A DNA stretch of 64,000 nt, taken from NCBI GenBank assembly GCA_900545545.1, contig UQZO01000006.1, positions 62,001-126,000 of the forward strand, given 5' to 3'. This document shows positions 16,902 through 24,438 of the stretch, one piece after another (the first letter of the stretch is position 1; each line of letters opens with the position of its first letter). Both the position numbers and the translations under genes were made by a program. The notes below the pieces were generated by a model, which was not told the origin of the DNA, did not search any database, and saw only the letters and a list, made by a program, of their open reading frames with translations. This DNA is from an uncultured Subdoligranulum sp. (GTDB taxonomy: Bacteria > Bacillota > Clostridia > Oscillospirales > Ruminococcaceae).

Positions 16902-17540
16902 TTACTCTTTGTTGCGCAGCCGGTAGCCGAGGCTCATCAGGCTGTCGCCCAGGTGGACGTTCTCGACGGTCAGCTCCGGATATTCAACGGAAAGGTCATA
17001 GTGGCTGAAGTTCCATACGCCCTGGATGCCGTAGGAAACAAGATCCCCGGCCAAATCGATGGCGCTCTGACGCGGGACGCAGAGGACGGCGACTTCGGGA
17101 TGGTGCTCTGCACAGAAAGCGGCCAGATCGTGCAACGGCAGAATGGGGACGCCGCACATTTCTTTGTCAAAAAGATCAGGATTGATATCGAAGACGCCGA
17201 TCAGACGATAGCCATTGGTATCCCGGCTGATAAAGCTGGAAACCGCCGAACCCAGATGACCTGCACCGATCAGGATGGTGGGCAGCCGCTCGCCGTCGCC
17301 AAACAGCAGTTTGCCGATCTCGGCACGCAGGACGTCCACTTTATAGCCGATGCCCTGTTGGCCAAAACCGCCAAAGCAGTTGAAGTCCTGACGTACCTGG
17401 CTGGCTGTGGTGCCCATCATATGGGCCAGTTCACTGGAAGAGATCTTTTCTTTTCCGTCGGCGGACAGATTGGTGAGATAGCGATAATATTTTGGCAATC
17501 GTTTGATTACCGGCAGAGATACTTTGTTTTGAACCGCCAT
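16902..17540 (-). CDS. rex: Redox-sensing transcriptional repressor Rex
   Basis: Senses the NADH/NAD+ ratio and represses fermentation and respiration genes when NADH is low. The 212-residue protein has a winged-helix N-terminus (KRLPKYYRYL, then TASQVRQDFNCFGGFG) and a Rossmann domain with IGAGHLGSAV (about residues 84-93). I take the ATG at 17540 because it follows GCGAGG at a good distance, rather than the ATG six codons upstream. It is followed by tdk on the same strand. Likely targets in such a fermenter include lactate and butyrate genes, but no clear Rex operator was found here. Confidence 0.95.
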   Translation of the reverse strand: MAVQNKVSLPVIKRLPKYYRYLTNLSADGKEKISSSELAHMMGTTASQVRQDFNCFGGFGQQGIGYKVDVLRAEIGKLLFGDGERLPTILIGAGHLGSAVSSFISRDTNGYRLIGVFDINPDLFDKEMCGVPILPLHDLAAFCAEHHPEVAVLCVPRQSAIDLAGDLVSYGIQGVWNFSHYDLSVEYPELTVENVHLGDSLMSLGYRLRNKE

Positions 17541-17612
17541 AGTAGTATTACCTCGCAACAGACCGGCAGTTTTACTGCACGGCTAAATTCAACAAATACA
17601 ATTTTATAATTT

Positions 17613-17641
17613 ATTATAAATACTCTCCGCAAAATTGTCAA
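17613..17641 (-). promoter_or_regulatory. rex promoter, full consensus
   Basis: On the minus strand TTGACA and TATAAT are separated by exactly 17 nt, which is a perfect sigma-A promoter, about 73 nt before the rex start. Confidence 0.85.
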
Positions 17642-17833
17642 TTTTTTATCTAAGTTTTTTGCAAAACTGTTCAACAATGATATTTTACAAAAAAGATTGC
17701 GCAATTTATATGCGAATTTCGGGAAAAATCCGGATTTCCGAAACAATCAAAACAATTTTGCGGGCAACTATGTATACCAAATCCGGGGAAGGGCATACTT
17801 CAAAGGAGCAAAATCAGGAAGGAGCTGCACAAT

Positions 17834-18553
17834 ATGGAACCCACCTCCAAGAAATCCAAAGAGAAAATCAAGCTGAATCCCACTGAAAATGCGGCGTTGA
17901 AGCGTCTGGAACATGACCTGATTACCGAAGACGGTATCGTGCCGGCCACAAAGGGGCGTCACGCAATTCACTGCCTGACGGTGATCGGTACGATCGAGGG
18001 GCATACACTGGCTCCGGACAGTCAGAAGACCACCAAGTACGAACATGTTATCCCGCAGCTTGTAGACATTGAGGAGGACCCTGAAATTGAGGGGCTTCTA
18101 GTGATCCTTAATACAGTCGGCGGGGATGTGGAAGCTGGTTTGGCACTTGCGGAACTCATTGCCGGAGTCAGCAAGCCCAGTGCCACCCTGGTGTTGGGCG
18201 GCGGACACTCCATCGGAATTCCGCTGGCGGTATCAGCCCGGCGCAGCTTTATTGTGCCGACGGCCACTATGACAGTACACCCGGTACGGCATTCTGGCAT
18301 GGTGCTGGGGGTACCGCAGACGCTTCGCTATTTTGAACAGATGCAGGAGCGTATTGTGGGGTTTGTGGCCGGACATTCCGGGATTACAGCCCGTCGGTTC
18401 ACGGCGTTGATGCACAATACCGGCGAACTTGTCATGGATATGGGCACTGTGCTTGACGGCCGTCAGGCTGTAGAGGAAGGGCTGATCGATGAACTGGGCG
18501 GCCTCTCGGATGCGCTGCGTTATCTGTATAAAGAAATTGAAGGAAAAAACTGA
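17834..18553 (+). CDS. tepA: ClpP-like protease TepA
   Basis: A member of the ClpP/crotonase fold of 239 residues, similar to the translocation-enhancing protein TepA (YmfB) of Bacillus. The likely nucleophile Ser lies in GGGHSIGIPLA (about residues 122-132) and the His in MTVHPVRHSGM (about 147-157). Order and spacing of these motifs match S14 peptidases, although no ClpP-type axial loop is evident. The gene next to ftsK/spoIIIE repeats the gene order of Bacillus. AAGGAG precedes the ATG by 9 nt. Its substrate is unknown. Confidence 0.88.
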   Translation: MEPTSKKSKEKIKLNPTENAALKRLEHDLITEDGIVPATKGRHAIHCLTVIGTIEGHTLAPDSQKTTKYEHVIPQLVDIEEDPEIEGLLVILNTVGGDVEAGLALAELIAGVSKPSATLVLGGGHSIGIPLAVSARRSFIVPTATMTVHPVRHSGMVLGVPQTLRYFEQMQERIVGFVAGHSGITARRFTALMHNTGELVMDMGTVLDGRQAVEEGLIDELGGLSDALRYLYKEIEGKN

Positions 18554-18563
18554 GAGATGTGAT

Positions 18564-18670
18564 GGGAAAAGTACTTCGCGCGAGCGAGGGATTTTCCATT
18601 TACAACCCCCCGTATTCGTGATAAAATAAGTACCGAATGCTCGTTAGGCGCAGGCGCCTACTTATTTTAT
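18564..18670 (+). other. Structured non-coding stretch before ftsK
   Basis: Two structures fill the 148-nt gap after tepA. The first is an imperfect hairpin with GGGAAAA and ATTTTCC arms at 18564-18597. The second, at 18612-18670, contains ATAAAATAAG (18621-18630) matching CTTATTTTAT (18661-18670), an inner hairpin TAGGCG-CAGG-CGCCTA (18645-18660), and GTATTCG (18612-18618) able to pair with CGAATGC (18634-18640). Together these can form a pseudoknot, or the inner hairpin can act as a terminator before a T-rich tract. The function is not known. Confidence 0.5.
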
Positions 18671-18701
18671 ATAGAGTGCAATAGAGGGGTTATATTCAAT
18701 T

Positions 18702-21700
18702 ATGGCACAGTCTCGTTCCAATAAAAGCAGCAGTAAAAGAAAATCTTCTGCAAGCCGAAGTTCCTCTTCGCGTGCCCGCAGTTCCGGCAGCCGGTCTTCT
18801 TCGTCCCGCAGCAAAAAGACGGTTTCCCGGCGTGCCCAGCGTCGGGCAGAAAATCCCAATCTGGTACGCAGCGTTTTGCTGGCGGGCTTAGGCTTGCTTT
18901 GTGTGGCTATGGTCCTGGTTCCCGGCCAGAACATCTGGAAAGCCATGCGAGGGGGCCTGTTTGGTATTTTCGGTATTATGACCTACCTGGTGGGACCGTT
19001 TTTGTTGTACCTGGCGTATCTGTTGGCGTCCGGGTATCGTGTGGCACTTTTTACGGGCAAGGTGATCCTGATGGGGGTACTTTGCGCCAGTGTGCCGGTG
19101 GTGTTCTCTAAGGTGTCGGTGAGCGAGGCCAACGTCTGGGAAATCGTCAAGATGCTGTATATGCGTGGTCAGACGGGGTTCTGGGAAGGCGGCGTATTGG
19201 GTGCGCCCATCGGGGCTACGTTGTTGGCCCTGTTCGGTCGGCCGGCGTCTAATGTACTGATGCTGCTTGTCTTCCTGCTGGGGCTGATGGTGTTTTTTGC
19301 CATCACACCGGTGGATGTTGTGCAGTTCATCGATGGACAGTACCGCAAAGTGCAGGATGCCCGTGCCGAGCGGGAAGCCGCAGAATCTGCCTATGATACC
19401 CAGTTGTTTGGCAGTGAACCGGAAGAAGAACCCATTGAAAACCTGACGGATACGCTGCCCGATGCGCAGCGCCGCCATCACCCGGCGTATGACGTCATTG
19501 CCGATACAGGCAGAATTCCTGGTGGAACGGCTGCTGCTGTAAGCCCGGCTGCATCCAAGGCGGCAACACCGGTAATGCCCGGTATGTCGGGCATGGGGGC
19601 TGCACCGCGTGCTTCCTTTGATGTGGACCTTGGCCCCAGCCCGGAGACGCAGGCGCTGAAACAGGCGGTGGAACATGATCCGCTGGAGCCTGTAAACATT
19701 GGCCCCGGTGGTACATTTGGCATGGACCCGTTGTCGCACCTGTCGGATTCGCAGCGTTTCCATGCGCCAAAGGCAGAACCTGCGCCTGCCCCGGCCCCGC
19801 AGGAGGATTTTGAACTGAAACTGCAGCCCGAAGAACCGGCGCAGGTATCGGAAACAGGGGATGAACTGGATTCCCTGATCAACCGTGCGGTCAGCGGCCA
19901 TGCGCCTTATTATGCACCGCAGGAAGCGGGTGCAGCCTATACGGCGCCGGAAGAGGATCAGGGATTCTCCGTTGCGCTGCGTCCCGAGCCGCAGCCGGAA
20001 GGATTCGATACGCCGCTGGTGCCGGTTGAGCCGGAACCGACCGCGCCGCGCGTGCCGGGAGATACCATGGCGTTCTCGCCGGAAGAACTGCATCCGGCAA
20101 CTGCCATTCCAACCCTGAACGGCAGTTTTGATGTGGGGCAGGCTGCCAGTGCGGCCTGGCAGTCGGGCCGTCCGCTTTCGGACCTGTTGGAGACCCAAAC
20201 CACACCGACGGCGCAGCCTACTGGCACCGAAAGTTCTTACATTATACCCCAGGGTGGGGAAGCAGCTGAGCTGCGGGTCAGTTCTGCAGTCGGCAACTCG
20301 GCTTCTGCACCGATTCATACCCCGCCGTCGGCGGCCAAGGCAGACCCGGTTTCTTTGCTGGCCAACGCCTCAAAAGAGCCGCCCAAGCCTTACTGCTATC
20401 CTTCGCTGAACCTTTTCAATGCGACCCGTCCGGAGGACGAAGCCGGGGCAGCCCGCGAAATGAAGAAAAATGCGGATACCCTTGTCAATACGCTGGAAAG
20501 CTTTGGCGTAAAGACAAAAATTCTGGATATCTGCCGCGGACCGTCGGTTACGCGCTATGAACTGCAGCCCCAGGCGGGTATCAAGGTCAGCCGCATTACA
20601 AGCCTGGCCGATGATATTGCACTGAACCTGGCCACGGCAGGGGTACGTATCGAAGCACCGATCCCCGGTAAACCGGCCGTGGGCATTGAGGTGCCCAACA
20701 AGATTCGTTCTACCGTCAACATCCGCACGGTGTTTGAATCGCAGAATTACATCAATATGCGCAGCCCGCTCACAATGGCGCTGGGCAAGGATATTGCCGG
20801 AACCGCGCAGGTGGCGGATCTGTGCAAAATGCCCCATCTGCTCATTGCAGGTTCTACCGGCAGTGGTAAATCGGTCTGTGTAAACTCCATCATCATCAGC
20901 TTCCTGTTCCGTTCGGGGCCGGAGGATGTCAAACTGATCCTCATCGACCCCAAGGTGGTAGAACTTGCCGAGTATAACGGCATTCCCCATCTGCTGATGC
21001 CGGTCGTCACCGAACCGCGGAAAGCGGCCGGTGCCCTGGGTGCCAGCGTTGCGGAGATGGAGCGCCGCTATAAGCTCTTTGCTGAAAACAATGTGCGAGA
21101 GATCAAGGCTTATAACAAACTCGCTGCGCAGAACGGGCTGGAACATCTGCCCTATATTGCAATCATCATTGACGAGTTGGCAGACCTTATGATGGTGGCC
21201 GGCAAAGAAGTGGAAGATTACATCTGCCGTATTGCACAGAAAGCCCGTGCAGCCGGCATCCATTTGATCGTTGCCACGCAGCGTCCCAGCGTGGATGTCA
21301 TTACCGGTCTGATCAAAGCCAACATTCCCAGCCGTATTGCCTTTGCCGTTTCCAGCCAGATCGACTCGCGTACCATTCTCGATTCCTCCGGCGCGGAGAA
21401 ATTGCTTGGCAACGGTGATATGCTGTTTCTGCCTGTGGGCGCAGCAAAGCCGGTGCGTGTGCAGGGCACCTTTGTTACCGATGAAGAAATCGGGGCCGTG
21501 CTCAGCTTTATCAAATCCACGTCCTCCTCGCAGTACGACGAGGAAATGATTGCGGAGATGGAGCGGCGCGCCGTGGCCGAAAAGGGAAGCAAAAAGGGCG
21601 ATGACGACGGGGACGGAAGTGGTTCTCTGGACCCGATGTTTGAGCAGGCGGTAGAATGTGTGATCGATGCCGGACAGGCATCCACAAGCCTTTTGCAGCG

Positions 21701-21860
21701 CCGCTGCAAGCTTGGGTATGCCCGTGCCGCCCGTATTATGGACCAGATGGAACAGGAAAAAATCATTGGCCCGTATGAGGGCGCAAAGCCCCGCTCGGTG
21801 CTTGTCACGCGAGCCCAATGGCAGGAGCGTAAATTGAATGCCCAGTACGATGAAGCGTAA
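18702..21860 (+). CDS. ftsK: DNA translocase FtsK/SpoIIIE
   Basis: A 1052-residue septum-bound motor that pumps double-stranded DNA at division or sporulation. In order: a very basic Ser/Arg-rich cytoplasmic tail (about 1-50), four or so membrane segments (about 58-205), a Pro/Glu/Ala-rich linker (about 215-560), the RecA-like motor with Walker A GSTGSGKS (about 717-724) and Walker B IIIDELADL (about 820), and the winged-helix gamma domain (about 977-1030) that reads oriented DNA sequences. The linker is longer than in Bacillus SpoIIIE. Whether it works as FtsK, SpoIIIE or both cannot be decided from sequence. Confidence 0.95.
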   Translation: MAQSRSNKSSSKRKSSASRSSSSRARSSGSRSSSSRSKKTVSRRAQRRAENPNLVRSVLLAGLGLLCVAMVLVPGQNIWKAMRGGLFGIFGIMTYLVGPFLLYLAYLLASGYRVALFTGKVILMGVLCASVPVVFSKVSVSEANVWEIVKMLYMRGQTGFWEGGVLGAPIGATLLALFGRPASNVLMLLVFLLGLMVFFAITPVDVVQFIDGQYRKVQDARAEREAAESAYDTQLFGSEPEEEPIENLTDTLPDAQRRHHPAYDVIADTGRIPGGTAAAVSPAASKAATPVMPGMSGMGAAPRASFDVDLGPSPETQALKQAVEHDPLEPVNIGPGGTFGMDPLSHLSDSQRFHAPKAEPAPAPAPQEDFELKLQPEEPAQVSETGDELDSLINRAVSGHAPYYAPQEAGAAYTAPEEDQGFSVALRPEPQPEGFDTPLVPVEPEPTAPRVPGDTMAFSPEELHPATAIPTLNGSFDVGQAASAAWQSGRPLSDLLETQTTPTAQPTGTESSYIIPQGGEAAELRVSSAVGNSASAPIHTPPSAAKADPVSLLANASKEPPKPYCYPSLNLFNATRPEDEAGAAREMKKNADTLVNTLESFGVKTKILDICRGPSVTRYELQPQAGIKVSRITSLADDIALNLATAGVRIEAPIPGKPAVGIEVPNKIRSTVNIRTVFESQNYINMRSPLTMALGKDIAGTAQVADLCKMPHLLIAGSTGSGKSVCVNSIIISFLFRSGPEDVKLILIDPKVVELAEYNGIPHLLMPVVTEPRKAAGALGASVAEMERRYKLFAENNVREIKAYNKLAAQNGLEHLPYIAIIIDELADLMMVAGKEVEDYICRIAQKARAAGIHLIVATQRPSVDVITGLIKANIPSRIAFAVSSQIDSRTILDSSGAEKLLGNGDMLFLPVGAAKPVRVQGTFVTDEEIGAVLSFIKSTSSSQYDEEMIAEMERRAVAEKGSKKGDDDGDGSGSLDPMFEQAVECVIDAGQASTSLLQRRCKLGYARAARIMDQMEQEKIIGPYEGAKPRSVLVTRAQWQERKLNAQYDEA

Positions 21861-22848
21861 ACGACGGCGTCGCCGCAGCAGAAAAGCGTATCCGCGCATT
21901 GCAGCGATACTAATGGCACTGCTGCTGGCAGCGGCTGCTTTTGTGATCGAATATCACGGCGGCCAGGGGGCAATTCCAACCTGGTCGGATCTGTATACGG
22001 CCTTTGGTGTGCCGATGGAAGGCCCCGATGCCGAAGTACTTGCAGGCAGTGCAACAACGGTTACGGTGCTTGATGTGGGCCAGGGAGATTCGGTGCTGAT
22101 TGGTCAGGACGGGAAGTACTGCCTGATTGATACCGGTACCGCAGATTCCCGGGATACCTTGGTGCGCGGCCTGCGCCAGGCAGGGGTTACCGAATTGCAG
22201 TATCTGATTTTGACGCATCCTCATGCGGACCATACCGGCGGCGCATTGGCCGTGCTGGAAAATCTGCAGGTTGATGAACTGTTGCTGCCCGTGTGGGAAA
22301 CGGATTCGGATGCAGATTCCCCCTGGCCGCGCGGTCTGCTGGAACAGGCAGCTGATGTCGGTACAGTTGTGACCGAAACGGTGGAAGGTGACCAATATAT
22401 GCTGGGGTCCGGCTCGCTGCAGGTACTGCAGGGCGGCAGCCAGTGGATGGAAGATGCAGACGATGCCAACAATGGTTCGCTTTGCCTGATGTTTGAAGCG
22501 GGAACCTTCCGTTATCTGGCCACCGGGGACGCCGAGGAACCTGCCGAAGAAGCACTGGTCCAGCGTTACGGTACCGATTTACATGCCACGGTATACAAGG
22601 CCGGGCATCATGGCTCTTCCACCTCCAGCGGCGAAGAACTCCTGTCGGTTGTGCGGCCGCAGGCAGCAGCCATCAGCTGCGGGGTGGATAACGACTATGG
22701 ACATCCCAATGCGGCAACGTTACGCCGCTTACAGGATGCCGGTGCAGAAATTTACCGGACCGATACCATGGGGACCATTACATTTACCTACGAGGATGGT
22801 GTTTTGACTGCCGTAACATCCGACGATGCGCTGGATGCGGCGGCGTGA
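21838..22848 (+). CDS. ComEC-like metallo-beta-lactamase fold hydrolase
   Basis: A 336-residue protein with a basic N-terminus, one membrane segment (about 20-38) and an exported metallo-beta-lactamase domain like the C-terminal part of the DNA-uptake protein ComEC. Motifs are VLDVGQGDSVLIG (about 75-87), the metal site THPHADHTGG (about 122-131) and GHHGSSTSSGEELL (about 256-269). Stand-alone proteins of this type are common in Clostridia, and a nuclease role is suspected. It overlaps ftsK by 23 nt; AGGAG lies 10 nt before the ATG. An alternative start at 21850 is possible. Confidence 0.82.
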   Translation: MPSTMKRKRRRRRSRKAYPRIAAILMALLLAAAAFVIEYHGGQGAIPTWSDLYTAFGVPMEGPDAEVLAGSATTVTVLDVGQGDSVLIGQDGKYCLIDTGTADSRDTLVRGLRQAGVTELQYLILTHPHADHTGGALAVLENLQVDELLLPVWETDSDADSPWPRGLLEQAADVGTVVTETVEGDQYMLGSGSLQVLQGGSQWMEDADDANNGSLCLMFEAGTFRYLATGDAEEPAEEALVQRYGTDLHATVYKAGHHGSSTSSGEELLSVVRPQAAAISCGVDNDYGHPNAATLRRLQDAGAEIYRTDTMGTITFTYEDGVLTAVTSDDALDAAA

Positions 22849-22885
22849 AACATCTCCGTAAGGATAGAGGGAGTAGTAAAAGTAT

Positions 22886-23749
22886 ATGAAGATTACCGAA
22901 CAGTTTAAAGCCAAGCGCTGTGTATTTTCCATCGAGTGTTTTCCGCCGAAACAGACAACGCAGATGGAAAAACTGCGTGCAACACTCCATGAAATGAGCC
23001 GCCTTAAGCCGGACTTTATCAGCGTCACTTTTGGCGCGGGGGGATCGTCCGGCGGCGTTTCTACGTTGGAAGTGGCCGATCTGATTCAGAATGAACTTGG
23101 TATCCCGACACTGGCGCATCTAATCTGCATGGGTAATGACCGTGCCAGCGCGGCAAAGATTCTTGACCAGCTGGAACAGGTGGGCGTACATGATGTGTTG
23201 GCATTGCGGGGCGACCGCACGCCGACTCGCCCGGAAAGCCCGGATTTTGTGCATGCCTGTGATCTGACCGCTTTTATTAAAGAATATAAGCCGGATTTCT
23301 CGGTGCATGGCGCCTGCTACCCGGAAGGACATCCGGAAGCAGAAAACCTGCGCAAGGATGTCGAGAACCTTTGCAGCAAACAGGCTGCCGGTGCAGAGCA
23401 TCTTGTTACCCAGCTGTTCTTTGACAATATGCATTTCTATCGATTCCTCAACCTTGCACGTCGGGCGGGGATTACGCTGCCGGTTTCCGCAGGTGTCATG
23501 CCCATTGTCAAGCGCAGCCAGATCGAGCGCACGGTGGCGCTTTCCTCCGCCAGTCTGCCTTCGGATTTTACCCGCATGATCTCCCGCTGGCAGGATGATC
23601 CGGCGGCTTTGTACGATGCCGGTATCGATTATGCAGTATGTCAGCTGCGTGATCTGATTGAAGGCGGTGCGGACGGCGTGCACCTTTATGCCATGAACGA
23701 TGCTGTAGTGGCAGAAAAAGTCTATGACGGCATCAAGGACCTGCTGTAA
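22886..23749 (+). CDS. metF: 5,10-methylenetetrahydrofolate reductase
   Basis: Reduces methylene-THF to methyl-THF, the methyl donor for methionine synthase. The 287-residue protein is a FAD-binding TIM barrel with FSIECFPPK near residue 13 (the catalytic Glu region), TFGAGGSSGG (about 47-56) and LALRGDRTP. It starts the metF-reactivase-metH run, with the stop overlapping the next start as TAATG. Reductant (NADH or ferredoxin) cannot be told from this. Confidence 0.95.
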   Translation: MKITEQFKAKRCVFSIECFPPKQTTQMEKLRATLHEMSRLKPDFISVTFGAGGSSGGVSTLEVADLIQNELGIPTLAHLICMGNDRASAAKILDQLEQVGVHDVLALRGDRTPTRPESPDFVHACDLTAFIKEYKPDFSVHGACYPEGHPEAENLRKDVENLCSKQAAGAEHLVTQLFFDNMHFYRFLNLARRAGITLPVSAGVMPIVKRSQIERTVALSSASLPSDFTRMISRWQDDPAALYDAGIDYAVCQLRDLIEGGADGVHLYAMNDAVVAEKVYDGIKDLL

Positions 23750-24414
23750 TGGTGCGGCCCAAGCCACAGTCCGTTGACCGTGCAACTGCGCTGCGCTATA
23801 TGGGCGCTGCCGGATGGCAGCCGGACGCAGCATCCACTGCACTGCTGGACAACGCGGAACAGCAGTTGATGAAGACTGCCACACCGCGTGCTGTCTGGAG
23901 AAGGCTTCCCGGCACGGCATTACCGCTGCAAAATCGCGGCCACGATCTGGAACGCCACCTGAAAGGCTGTGACGAAGTACTTGTAATGGCAGCCACGTTG
24001 GGCAGCGAGGTGGACACACTGCTGCGGCGCATGGAACTGACAGATATTGCGCTGGCGGCTACCACCGACGCAATGGCTTCGGTCTTGTTGGAACAGGTGT
24101 GCGATGCGCTGGAAGAAGAACTGCGCGCGGAATTGCTGAAAAGTGGTCGCTATCTGACCGGCCGGTTTGCGCCGGGATACGGGGATTGTCCACTGGAGCT
24201 CAACGATGAAATTTGCCTTGCTGCCGACAGCGTGCGCGGCTGCGGCGTGGCGGTGACAGAGCAGCATCTTTTGGCGCCGCGCAAAAGCACCACGGCTTTG
24301 CTGGGCATCGCGGATCACCCGGTTACGGGTACGCTGGCGGGATGCAGTACCTGCCATCTGCAGGAAACCTGTGCGTTCCGCAAGAAAGGGACCACTTGTT
24401 TTTCCCAAAAATGA
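23749..24414 (+). CDS. Stand-alone methionine synthase reactivation-domain protein
   Basis: A 221-residue protein like the C-terminal activation domain of MetH, which binds S-adenosylmethionine so that inactive cob(II)alamin can be re-methylated. The family motif RFAPGYGDCPL is present at about residues 140-150. A C-terminal extension carries a Cys set (CSTCHLQETC, then a further Cys), which could bind a metal or cluster. It lies between metF and metH, and the MetH here lacks this domain, so the two proteins together make the full enzyme. The electron donor is not evident. Confidence 0.85.
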   Translation: MVRPKPQSVDRATALRYMGAAGWQPDAASTALLDNAEQQLMKTATPRAVWRRLPGTALPLQNRGHDLERHLKGCDEVLVMAATLGSEVDTLLRRMELTDIALAATTDAMASVLLEQVCDALEEELRAELLKSGRYLTGRFAPGYGDCPLELNDEICLAADSVRGCGVAVTEQHLLAPRKSTTALLGIADHPVTGTLAGCSTCHLQETCAFRKKGTTCFSQK

Positions 24415-24438
24415 TATGCAAACGAGGGGGAACTGCCT

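Noticed and set aside
17717..17744. Interrupted inverted repeat (TTTCGG, AAATCC, GGATTT, CCGAAA) before tepA
   Set aside because: It has a 3-nt bulge and sits in AT-rich DNA with no link to a start site or a T tract, so it was not called as a terminator or operator.
18888..21899. Two long minus-strand frames opposite ftsK (476 and 509 codons)
   Set aside because: Both are antisense to conserved FtsK domains and show no protein-family features.
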